A stretch of 41,135 nt of DNA from an uncultured Bacteroides sp. Lineage in GTDB: Bacteria; Bacteroidota; Bacteroidia; Bacteroidales; Bacteroidaceae. The stretch is from contig NZ_CAUFUE010000036.1 of the NCBI RefSeq assembly GCF_959029255.1, forward strand, positions 1 to 41,135. The letters are read 5' to 3'. The notes beneath the pieces were generated by a model, which saw only the letters and a program-made list of their open reading frames with translations, ran no database searches and had not been told where the DNA came from. Position numbers and translations under genes: made by a program. Of the stretch, positions 1 to 6,848 are shown one piece after another; the first letter of the stretch is position 1; each line of letters begins with the position of its first letter.

Positions 1-290
1 TAACCCCACCTTATTATTTTTCCCTTTCGGTCGGTGGTGGGCGGCGGGGCGGTCGGATGCAAGGTTTAGGGGAAGAATACTACCCGAAGCATGAGGGTGG
101 AGATTGTTCCCCTAACGGCGTAGCCGCCCGACCTTGCAGCCGACGGAAAGCCCCGTGATTGCTTCGCCTTTGTAAACGGGAATGACTGCTCCGCTTTCCT
201 CTGAAAAGAGGAATAGAATCTGCAATATATATCACCATAGTGATAGCTTTGCATGCTGGTATGCTGGTATGTTTGCATGTTGGTATATCA
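1..290. other. Interior end of an integrative element, no convincing gene
   Basis: I see no convincing coding sequence here. The stretch is GC-rich compared with the chromosome to the right. It contains an inverted repeat with TAGGGGAA at 67-74 and TTCCCCTA at 107-114. A short run of near repeats built on GCATGYTGGTAT lies at 250-287, just downstream of the 130-residue gene. Inference: this belongs to the mobile element whose integrase lies at 705-1937, and the rest of the element continues leftward outside the window. Confidence 0.5.
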
Positions 291-683
291 TCATGCTTTC
301 CAACGGCTGTTGGGCTTGCCGTCCGAAACAACCGACACGAATACCGTCGTTTTCTCTTTTCGTCGGTACGTTATCCGCTCCAACAACACTTTGCGGACTT
401 TCGCCGCCCCGAACGATTCGATGCGGAAAGCGAGGGCGGCTATCGTTTCGAGGTCGTAAACCTCTATGCTGCTTCTGTCCGATAAGCGGACAAGGCGTTC
501 GATGCCGTACTCTTTCAATACTCCGCTTTTACAGAGTGCCTTTATCCCTGCCCGAACCGTCGGGGCGATAACCCCGAACAATTCGCAGATTTCCCACTCG
601 GTCATGGCGGTTGCGCCTATGTCGGTCGGCAGGGAGATATTGCCGTATTCATCTATCGTGATGATGTTCCTTTCTTCTTTCAT
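291..683 (-). CDS. Small putative DNA-binding protein of an integrative element (130 aa)
   Basis: I do not recognise a named family with certainty. The protein is soluble, with no signal peptide or membrane segment. Residues about 25-65 (TEWEICELFGVIAPTVRAGI) look like a helix-turn-helix, and the region after it could be a wing. The C-terminus is basic. It starts 21 bp downstream of the integrase stop on the same strand, so the two are probably cotranscribed. Small proteins in this position next to Bacteroides conjugative-transposon integrases are common. A role in regulation or recombination directionality is possible, but this is inference only. The high GC content matches the integrase and differs from the chromosome to the right. 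Confidence 0.6.
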   Translation of the reverse strand: MKEERNIITIDEYGNISLPTDIGATAMTEWEICELFGVIAPTVRAGIKALCKSGVLKEYGIERLVRLSDRSSIEVYDLETIAALAFRIESFGAAKVRKVLLERITYRRKEKTTVFVSVVSDGKPNSRWKA

Positions 684-704
684 CGGTATGCTGTTTTAAG
701 GTGA

Positions 705-1937
705 CTAAATGGCTCGGCAGATATTCTTCTCCATCTCCTCCAGCTTGTGCGACAAGGTTTCCATGTCTTGACTTATCTTCTGGGCGGTGATTTTGGCGTA
801 TATCTGCGTGGTCTTGATGTTCGTGTGCCCCAATAGGCGGCTCACGGTTTCGATGGGTACGCCGTGCGACAGAAGTACGGTCGTGGCGTTCGTGTGGCGG
901 GCTACATGGTAGGTCAGCCGCACCTTGGAGCCGCATTGTCTGCCTATCTCTTTGAGTATCTTGTTGCAACTGCCGTTGCTCGGAACGGGGAACACATGAC
1001 CGTCCTTTGCAAGTCCCTTGTATTTCTCGATGATACGCTTGGGAACGTCCAACAGACGGATATTCGATTCGGTGTTGGTTTTCTTCCGTCGGGTGATTAT
1101 CCACAGGTTGCCGTCGAAGAATGTTTGCAGGCGGTCGGCGGTGAGGTTCTTCACGTCCGAATACGCCAAACCCGTGAACACGGAAAAGACGAACAAGTCC
1201 CGTACGAGTTCATGGTAGGTGTTCTTCATCGGTGCGTCCATGAGCGTCTGTATCTCCTTTTGGGTAAGGTAGCCCCTATCGACGCTTTCGGGCGAGTTGA
1301 TGTACCCTGCAAAGGGGTTGAACGGCAGTCCCCCGTCGTTCCTCGCTATGGAAATGATGTGTTTCAGCACAATCATGTAACCCCACACGGTATTGGTGCG
1401 GCATTTCTTCTCCGTGCGCAGGAAATACTCGAAGTCGTTGATGAATGTGAGGTTGAGTTCCTTTAACGGGATGTCCTCACGCTTGTAGGCATGGGGCAGG
1501 AACTCCCGAATATGGTTGCAGACCGTCCGATAACGGGTGAATGTCCCCTGCGCCCTGCTGTGTCCGACTTTCTTCTCAAACTCGGCGTTGTGCTGCTCGA
1601 ACAGCTTCAACAAGGTTTCCTGCTTGACGCCGATACCGAGATAGGCGTCTTTGAGTTTGGCGGCGGTAACATAACCGTCCGTCTGCATCAGTTCTTGGTA
1701 GCGGCGGTTTACCTCCACACGGATTTTATCCACCGCAAGGTTGATTCTCTGCGCTTCGACGCTCTTGCCCGAAGCACGGTTGTTTTTCACATCCCACAAC
1801 CGCAGGGGAACGTCCATCTTGCAACTGAACTGTTTAATCTCTCCGTCCACCGTAAGGCGGCACATCAAAGGCAGGTTGCCGTTAGGCTTCTCGCTGCCTT
1901 TCTTCACGTAAAATAAGACCTTGAATGTACTTCGCAT
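705..1937 (-). CDS. Tyrosine recombinase/integrase, IntDOT-like (410 aa)
   Basis: Site-specific recombinase that would integrate and excise the mobile element at the left edge of the window. The N-terminal arm-binding region is about residues 1-95, a SAM-like core-binding domain covers about 105-200, and the catalytic domain runs from about 220 to 400. Visible catalytic residues are a Lys at 285/286 (RRKKTN), H344 and R347 (YHVARHT), H371 (LLGH) and nucleophile Y380 (TTQIYAKI). The usual first arginine is replaced by Ala258 in TGLAYSD. The CTnDOT integrase IntDOT is known to lack this arginine as well, and the length and spacing here are close to it. The gene reads away from the chromosomal dxs-like gene, as expected for an integrase at an element end. 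Confidence 0.95.
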   Translation of the reverse strand: MRSTFKVLFYVKKGSEKPNGNLPLMCRLTVDGEIKQFSCKMDVPLRLWDVKNNRASGKSVEAQRINLAVDKIRVEVNRRYQELMQTDGYVTAAKLKDAYLGIGVKQETLLKLFEQHNAEFEKKVGHSRAQGTFTRYRTVCNHIREFLPHAYKREDIPLKELNLTFINDFEYFLRTEKKCRTNTVWGYMIVLKHIISIARNDGGLPFNPFAGYINSPESVDRGYLTQKEIQTLMDAPMKNTYHELVRDLFVFSVFTGLAYSDVKNLTADRLQTFFDGNLWIITRRKKTNTESNIRLLDVPKRIIEKYKGLAKDGHVFPVPSNGSCNKILKEIGRQCGSKVRLTYHVARHTNATTVLLSHGVPIETVSRLLGHTNIKTTQIYAKITAQKISQDMETLSHKLEEMEKNICRAI

Positions 1938-1982
1938 AACTCACTCCTTTTTTTGGTTACAAAATTAGTTTATAGTGAGTTA
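1937..1982. promoter_or_regulatory. Inverted repeat at the integrase start
   Basis: TAACTCACT at 1937-1945 and AGTGAGTTA at 1974-1982 form a perfect 9-bp inverted repeat immediately upstream of the integrase ATG. It may be an operator or a recombinase/accessory-factor binding site. Which one is inference. Confidence 0.45.
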
Positions 1983-2130
1983 CCGACAGCTACGCAGAAT
2001 TACGCAAATCGCAGTAAAAGAACCTTTTAGCAAGAAATCTGCACCCGTTACGGGGGTAATGAGGTGGTAACTGAACTTCTGCACCGTTTGGCTTCGAGGT
2101 GGCATTTTGTTGGCTCTGCCCAATAGAAAA
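1983..2130. other. Probable element/chromosome junction region
   Basis: There is no gene between the integrase start and the dxs-like terminator. The attachment junction of the element should lie near here. I could not fix the core: no match to the published CTnDOT core pattern GTAnnTTTGC was found by eye between 1938 and 2221. A short direct repeat (TACGCAGAATTACGCAAA region, about 1991-2009) lies close to the integrase and could be an arm-type site. Confidence 0.35.
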
Positions 2131-2176
2131 ACAAAGCGTAACGAGCGCTCTTTCAGCCAATTCGCTACGCTTTGCT
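2125..2176 (-). terminator. Intrinsic terminator of the dxs-like gene
   Basis: On the minus strand, CAAAGCGTAGCGA (2174-2162) pairs with TCGTTACGCTTTG (2144-2132). That gives a 13-bp stem with one G·U pair and a 17-nt loop, followed directly by TTTTT. It lies about 50 bp past the dxs-like stop codon. Confidence 0.85.
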
Positions 2177-2221
2177 CAAATTTGCAAATCCGCTATGTGT
2201 TTATTTTATACTTTACACCTA

Positions 2222-3982
2222 TTACCTGATTTTGCAGATATCTTCTACAATTTGGGCTGCTGTCAGTCTGTTTTCTTTCAACAATTCATTAGTATCATAA
2301 CGGTCTACAAATTCTTTCTTGATACCGTAATTCAAAACTTTCATATCCGAAGGTCCATAATATCGGGCTATTTTTTCACCAAAGCCACCATCCAATACAC
2401 CATCTTCGAGAGTGATGACCAGAGAATGATTACGTTTCAGAGTTTCAAGTAAAGCCCCATCTACCCCAGTGATGAAACGAGGATTGATAAGTGTTGCATC
2501 AATACCGGTTTCCTCCTTCAATTTCTTAACTACTTCTTCACCTAATTGATAGAAAGAACCAAGGCCAAGTACGGCAACTTTCTCACCACGATGTGATACA
2601 TCATATTTATTCAATGACTTACCATAATCTTTCTCCGGTTCGATGCCACGGGAAATGACACCATTGGCAGGAACACGAATGGCTACCGGATGTTCCGTCT
2701 GGCGGATACCCCACTCCATCATAGCAAAATACTCTTCACGGCAAGTGGGAGCCAAATAAACCATATTCGGAATATTACTGATGACAGGAATATCGAAAAG
2801 ACAAAGATGAGTGACATCGTTCATGCTCGAAGCACTACCCCAAAAGACAAGGAGCAATGCCGGATTGTTGTTGATACACAGGTCTTGGGACAACTGGTCG
2901 TAGGCGCGCTGAATGAAGGTGCTATATACTCCGAATACAGGTTTCCCGCCACCGGCGGCAATGGCAGAAGCCATGGCAACGGCATGTTCTTCGGCAATGC
3001 CGACATCAACGAACTGACGTCCCGCTTCTTTACGGCGTTCCGCCGTGAAACCGAATACGGTGGGGGTACCTGCTGTGATGCCGACAATCGTCCGGTCTTT
3101 CTTCATCTCTTGAAACAAGTATTTTGCCGTGAGGTCACCATAATCCTCTTCATCACCGAAGTCCGCAATCGGGCTCCCAGTTTCCAGATTGAACGGGATA
3201 CTATAATGGAAACGCTCTTGCTGTTCTTCGGCAAGATGATAGCCTTTACCTTTAAGGGTATTGATATGTACCACAACAGGATGGTCGATATCTTTTACTC
3301 TGCGGAAAGTATCCACCAAGGCCTGCACGTCGTTGCCATCTCTCACATAAAGATAATCCAGCCCCATGGCAGTGAAATAGTTGCAGGGAGCTTTGCCTTC
3401 GGTTTCACGCAGCAATTGCAGGTTACGATAAAGCCCACCATGGTTTTCAGCAATGGACATCTGGTTATCATTAACAATTACGATGAAGTTCGTGCCCAGT
3501 TCGGTGGCATTGTTCAATCCTTCAAAAGCTTCACCCCCACTGAGAGAGCCATCACCGATGACCGCGATTATATTACCGGTATCACCTTTCAGGTCACGCG
3601 CCTTGGCAAGTCCCGTGGCAAGGCTGACAGAGGTTGATGTATGGCCGATGACAAAGAAATCATGTTCGCTTTCCGACGGTTCGGTGTAGCCGGACACGTC
3701 ATCATACTCGGCAGCATTGATAAATGCTTCTTTACGTCCGGTCAACATCTTATGTGTATAACTCTGGTGCGACACATCATAAACAATCTTATCGATAGGC
3801 GAGGTGAACACATAATGCAAAGCTACCGTAGCTTCTACCATTCCCAAGTTAGGACCAACATGTCCGCCATGCGCACTTAATTTATTCAGCAATATCCGGC
3901 GGATTTCCCCGCTCAACACTTCCATTTCGCAGACTGTAAGTTTCTTCAAGTCAGCAGGAGAATTCACTTTTTCAATATACAT
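2222..3982 (-). CDS. dxs: 1-deoxy-D-xylulose-5-phosphate synthase-like TPP enzyme (586 aa, short paralog)
   Basis: DXS condenses pyruvate and glyceraldehyde 3-phosphate to give DXP for isoprenoid and thiamine synthesis. Family features seen: an SHQSYTHKMLTGR segment (residues 71-83, cf. GHQAYPHKILTGR), IGHTSTSVS, the TPP/Mg motif GDGSLSGG (143-150) followed by N171, and the pyrimidine-domain segment VGIAEEHAVAMASAIAAGG with its conserved Glu. At 586 residues it is shorter than usual DXS (about 620-640). The normally strict DGxTHxGxFD segment reads NDVTHLCLFD. It may therefore be a second, diverged DXS paralog rather than the housekeeping enzyme. It is divergent from etfB, and a TAATTTTG box lies upstream at 4039-4046. 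Confidence 0.85.
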   Translation of the reverse strand: MYIEKVNSPADLKKLTVCEMEVLSGEIRRILLNKLSAHGGHVGPNLGMVEATVALHYVFTSPIDKIVYDVSHQSYTHKMLTGRKEAFINAAEYDDVSGYTEPSESEHDFFVIGHTSTSVSLATGLAKARDLKGDTGNIIAVIGDGSLSGGEAFEGLNNATELGTNFIVIVNDNQMSIAENHGGLYRNLQLLRETEGKAPCNYFTAMGLDYLYVRDGNDVQALVDTFRRVKDIDHPVVVHINTLKGKGYHLAEEQQERFHYSIPFNLETGSPIADFGDEEDYGDLTAKYLFQEMKKDRTIVGITAGTPTVFGFTAERRKEAGRQFVDVGIAEEHAVAMASAIAAGGGKPVFGVYSTFIQRAYDQLSQDLCINNNPALLLVFWGSASSMNDVTHLCLFDIPVISNIPNMVYLAPTCREEYFAMMEWGIRQTEHPVAIRVPANGVISRGIEPEKDYGKSLNKYDVSHRGEKVAVLGLGSFYQLGEEVVKKLKEETGIDATLINPRFITGVDGALLETLKRNHSLVITLEDGVLDGGFGEKIARYYGPSDMKVLNYGIKKEFVDRYDTNELLKENRLTAAQIVEDICKIR

Positions 3983-4038
3983 ATTATATAGGTTTTAGTT
4001 ATAAATATTTTCTTTCATCATTTTGTTCTTCGACACTG

Positions 4039-4046
4039 CAAAATTA
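4039..4046 (-). promoter_or_regulatory. Putative -7 box for the dxs-like gene
   Basis: The minus strand reads TAATTTTG, matching the Bacteroidetes TAnnTTTG consensus, 57 bp before the start codon. No good -33 TTTG is seen at the expected spacing (TTTC lies 17 nt upstream). Confidence 0.5.
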
Positions 4047-4188
4047 CAGCGGAAGCAGGAATTGAAAGGTAGATAAATTACTGTACATATTACCAATATT
4101 ACTGATAGCCAAACATGGATTAAAAAAATGGCAGATTTCACTTCCTTTGCTCAAAGTCTGTCCATTTGTGCATTTTTCATCCCTTTTT

Positions 4189-4219
4189 CTTGTCAAACCC
4201 AACTCTTTGCGTAAATTTG
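4189..4219 (+). promoter_or_regulatory. Putative promoter of the etfBA-acyl-CoA dehydrogenase operon
   Basis: TAAATTTG at 4212-4219 matches the -7 box TAnnTTTG. CTTG at 4189-4192 is a 3-of-4 match to the -33 TTTG, with a 19-nt spacer. A start near 4226 would give a 5' leader of about 90 nt, which includes the weak hairpin AGTAG...CTACT. Confidence 0.6.
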
Positions 4220-4317
4220 CACGCTGATAGTTAACCGGATAATTTCAGTAGCAGGATTCTACTACTCCTATTCCCGGCACTGACATGACGAAATACTAAT
4301 ACTAATAATTATATAGC

Positions 4318-5211
4318 ATGAGTTTGAAAATTGTTGTATTGGCAAAACAAGTTCCCGACACACGTAATGTCGGGAAAGATGCCATGAAAGCCGACGGAAC
4401 CATTAACCGTGCGGCACTCCCTGCCATCTTCAACCCCGAAGACCTGAATGCCCTTGAGCAAGCTCTCCGACTGAAAGATGAACATCCGGGTTCCACCGTA
4501 ACCATCCTGACTATGGGACCGGGACGCGCAGCCGAAATTATTCGTGAAGGACTTTACCGTGGCGCCGATAACGGCTATCTGCTGACTGACCGCGCCTTTG
4601 CCGGTGCAGATACGCTGGCTACATCGTATGCCCTCGCCACTGCCATCAAGAAAATCGGTGATTATGACGTTATCATCGGTGGCCGCCAGGCCATCGACGG
4701 TGACACGGCACAAGTAGGTCCGCAGGTTGCCGAGAAATTGGGTTTGACACAGGTTACATACGCAGAAGAAATTCTGAATGTAGACGAAGCCGCTAAAAAG
4801 ATAACCGTGAAACGTCATATAGACGGTGGCGTAGAAACAGTAGAAGCCCCTCTGCCTATCGTTATCACCGTTAACGGAAGTGCCGCTCCTTGCCGCCCGC
4901 GCAATGCCAAGTTGGTACAGAAATACAAACGCGCCCTCGGTGCACAGGAAAAAGCTGCCATCACCAAAGAAGGTGCTGAATTGGCTTACGCGGAACTTTA
5001 TGAGAAATATCCTTATCTGAACATCACGGAATGGAGTGTAGCCGACGTAAACGGTGACCTCCCCCAATGTGGTCTGAGCGGTTCACCTACAAAAGTGAAA
5101 ACCATTCAGAATATTTCATTCCAAGCCAAAGAAAGCAAGACGCTGACAGGCAGTGACCGGGATGTAGAAGATTTGATTGTTGAATTATTATCCAATCATA
5201 CGATTGGATAA
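4318..5211 (+). CDS. etfB: Electron transfer flavoprotein beta subunit (297 aa)
   Basis: Smaller ETF subunit, which binds AMP or FAD and partners EtfA in moving electrons from acyl-CoA dehydrogenases. Family features seen: N-terminal KIVVLAKQVPDTRNV, the NPEDLNALEQALRLKD segment, then GPGRAAEIIREGLYRGADNGYLLTD, and IIGGRQAIDGDTAQVGPQVAEKLGL, the hallmark EtfB stretch. It is soluble and cytoplasmic. At 297 residues it is longer than the usual 250-260, with an extended C-terminal tail, as seen in anaerobe ETFs. It is first in the etfB-etfA-[four-helix cassette]-acyl-CoA dehydrogenase group. A TCCAATC/GATTGGA palindrome at 5191-5208 lies at the end of the coding region, against the stop codon. 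Confidence 0.95.
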   Translation: MSLKIVVLAKQVPDTRNVGKDAMKADGTINRAALPAIFNPEDLNALEQALRLKDEHPGSTVTILTMGPGRAAEIIREGLYRGADNGYLLTDRAFAGADTLATSYALATAIKKIGDYDVIIGGRQAIDGDTAQVGPQVAEKLGLTQVTYAEEILNVDEAAKKITVKRHIDGGVETVEAPLPIVITVNGSAAPCRPRNAKLVQKYKRALGAQEKAAITKEGAELAYAELYEKYPYLNITEWSVADVNGDLPQCGLSGSPTKVKTIQNISFQAKESKTLTGSDRDVEDLIVELLSNHTIG

Positions 5212-5268
5212 GTTGACAAGGATACAAGACACAAGATACAAGGAAAATGCTTTTCTCCTTGTCAACTT
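5210..5268. repeat. Inverted repeat with competing left arm between etfB and etfA
   Basis: AAGTTGACAAGGA (5210-5222) and TCCTTGTCAACTT (5256-5268) are perfect 13-bp complements. A second copy of ACAAGGA at 5238-5244 can pair with the same right-arm TCCTTGT, so two hairpins are mutually exclusive. The left arm begins in the etfB stop codon. There is no U-tract, so it is not a classic terminator. A role in mRNA processing or differential expression of the two subunits is inference. Confidence 0.7.
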
Positions 5269-5298
5269 GTTCACTCGTCTCCTCAAAAAGAAAGAAAT

Positions 5299-6318
5299 AT
5301 GAATAATGTATTTGTATATTTAGAGATAGAAGGCACCACGGTTGCCGATGTCAGTCTCGAACTCCTGACCAAAGGTCGTAAATTAGCCAATCAGTTGGGT
5401 TGCCAGCTGGAAGCTGTTGCTGCCGGAAGCAATCTGGCAGGTATTGAAAAACAAGTAATACCTTTCGGCGTTGACAAACTCCACGTTTTCGACGCTCCGG
5501 GTTTATTCCCCTATACTTCCCTTCCCCACTCATCCGTACTCATCAATCTGTTCAAGGAAGAAAAACCGCAAATCTGCCTGATGGGCGCAACAGTTATCGG
5601 CCGTGACCTCGGCCCGCGTGTATCTTCTGCGCTGACCAGTGGTCTTACCGCCGACTGTACAGCCCTTGAAATCGGTGAACACGAAGACAAGAAAGAAGGC
5701 AAGGTGTACGAAAACCTGTTGTATCAAATCCGCCCCGCATTTGGTGGCAACATCGTTGCTACGATTGTAAATCCCGAACATCGCCCGCAAATGGCGACTG
5801 TACGCGAAGGTGTGATGAAGAAAGAGATTCTCGATGCCAATTATAAAGGTGAAGTCATCAATCACGATGTCGCCAAGTATGTTCCCGAAACAGACTATGT
5901 AGTGAAAGTCATCGATCGCCATGTAGAGAAGGCCAAACACAACCTGAAAGGTGCCCCTATCGTCATTGCCGGTGGTTATGGCATGGGTAGCAAGGAAGGT
6001 TTCAACATGCTGTTCGAACTGGCTAAAGAACTTCATGCCGAAGTAGGCGCCAGCCGTGCCGCCGTTGATGCAGGCTTTGCCGACCACGACCGTCAGATTG
6101 GCCAGACAGGTGTTACGGTTCGTCCCAAACTGTATATCGCTTGCGGTATCAGCGGACAAATCCAGCACATTGCCGGTATGCAAGAGAGTGGTATCATCAT
6201 CTCTATCAATAATGACGAGAATGCTCCTATCAATACCATTGCCGATTATGTAATCAACGGTACGGTTGAGGAAGTAATTCCGAAGATGATTAAGTATTAC
6301 AAACAGAACAGTAAGTAA
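5299..6318 (+). CDS. etfA: Electron transfer flavoprotein alpha subunit (339 aa)
   Basis: Larger ETF subunit, which carries the FAD that exchanges electrons with partner dehydrogenases. The N-terminal ETF domain spans about 1-200. The C-terminal FAD-binding domain is clear: VIAGGYGMGSKEGF, GASRAAVDAGF, QIGQTGVTVRPKLYIACG, ISGQIQHIAGMQESG and INNDENAPI, the standard signature of the family. It is cytoplasmic. It follows etfB after 87 bp holding an inverted repeat and precedes an acyl-CoA dehydrogenase, which is its likely electron partner. The operon continuity is broken by the four-helix-bundle cassette that starts 8 bp after the etfA stop. Confidence 0.96.
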   Translation: MNNVFVYLEIEGTTVADVSLELLTKGRKLANQLGCQLEAVAAGSNLAGIEKQVIPFGVDKLHVFDAPGLFPYTSLPHSSVLINLFKEEKPQICLMGATVIGRDLGPRVSSALTSGLTADCTALEIGEHEDKKEGKVYENLLYQIRPAFGGNIVATIVNPEHRPQMATVREGVMKKEILDANYKGEVINHDVAKYVPETDYVVKVIDRHVEKAKHNLKGAPIVIAGGYGMGSKEGFNMLFELAKELHAEVGASRAAVDAGFADHDRQIGQTGVTVRPKLYIACGISGQIQHIAGMQESGIIISINNDENAPINTIADYVINGTVEEVIPKMIKYYKQNSK

Positions 6319-6326
6319 TTTTTTGA

Positions 6327-6384
6327 GGGAGTTAGAAGAAGTTATTCGGGAGTTATACGGGAGTTAAAAGCCAATAGTTCTGCC
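6327..6384 (+). repeat. Left arm of inverted repeats flanking the four-helix-bundle gene
   Basis: The arm is built of GGGAGTTA units spaced about 10 bp apart and ends in CCAATAGTTCTGCC. Its last 44 bases match the reverse complement of 6776-6819 at 39 of 44 positions by hand alignment, and all five differences are transitions. It begins 8 bp after the etfA stop and ends just before the ATG of the four-helix gene. Confidence 0.85.
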
Positions 6385-6385
6385 A

Positions 6386-6763
6386 ATGATTGCAACACGA
6401 AGTTTCAAAGACCTGTTAGTATGGAAGAAAGCGCACCTGTTTGTACTTAAAGTATATAAGGTATCGAATAGCTATCCAACACACGAACGCTTCGGGCTAT
6501 GCTCACAATTTCAACGTGCGGCTGTTTCCATCCCGGCCAACATAGCAGAAGGATATAGAAAACTGGGCAAAGCAGACAAGCTACGTTTCCTGAATATTGC
6601 ACAAGGAAGTTTAGAAGAGTGCAGATACTACATCATTCTTTCTAAAGACCTCAGCTACATTACTGAAGAAGTATATAATGAATTAACAACGAGTATCGAG
6701 GATACAAGTTATTTACTTAACGCTTATTGCAAAGGAATAACAAACAAACAATTTGGCGACTAA
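6386..6763 (+). CDS. Four-helix-bundle protein, 23S rRNA intervening-sequence (S23) family (125 aa)
   Basis: The sequence has the family's signature order: SFKDLLVWKKAHLFVLKVY, then HERFGLCSQFQRAAVSIPANIAEG, then LRFLNIAQGSLEECRYYIILSKDL. Members were first noticed as ORFs inside intervening sequences of bacterial 23S rRNA and are related in fold to Avd of diversity-generating retroelements. Their biochemical role is not settled. The fold is a basic four-helix bundle with no signal peptide. Here the gene sits in a metabolic operon, not in rRNA, and is tightly enclosed by 44-58 bp inverted repeats (6327-6384 and 6776-6832). The arrangement looks like a self-contained cassette inserted into etfBA-acd. 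The ATG is 1 bp after the left arm and has no clear Shine-Dalgarno sequence. Confidence 0.9.
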   Translation: MIATRSFKDLLVWKKAHLFVLKVYKVSNSYPTHERFGLCSQFQRAAVSIPANIAEGYRKLGKADKLRFLNIAQGSLEECRYYIILSKDLSYITEEVYNELTTSIEDTSYLLNAYCKGITNKQFGD

Positions 6764-6775
6764 CGGAAAGTATGA

Positions 6776-6832
6776 GGCAAAGCTATTGGCCTCTAACTCC
6801 CGTATAACTCCCAAATAACTCCCGAAAACTCC
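6776..6832 (-). repeat. Right arm of inverted repeats flanking the four-helix-bundle gene
   Basis: Begins GGCAAAGCTATTGGCC and continues with TAACTCCC units, the reverse complement of the left arm at 6327-6384. It ends 16 bp before the acyl-CoA dehydrogenase start. In RNA the two arms could pair into a stem of about 44 bp enclosing the whole four-helix-bundle gene. Confidence 0.85.
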
Positions 6833-6848
6833 TAAAAGAAACAACAAT

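Noticed and set aside
1938..2221. CTnDOT-type attachment core GTAnnTTTGC.
   Set aside because: I looked on both strands and found no full match. The att core is left undefined.
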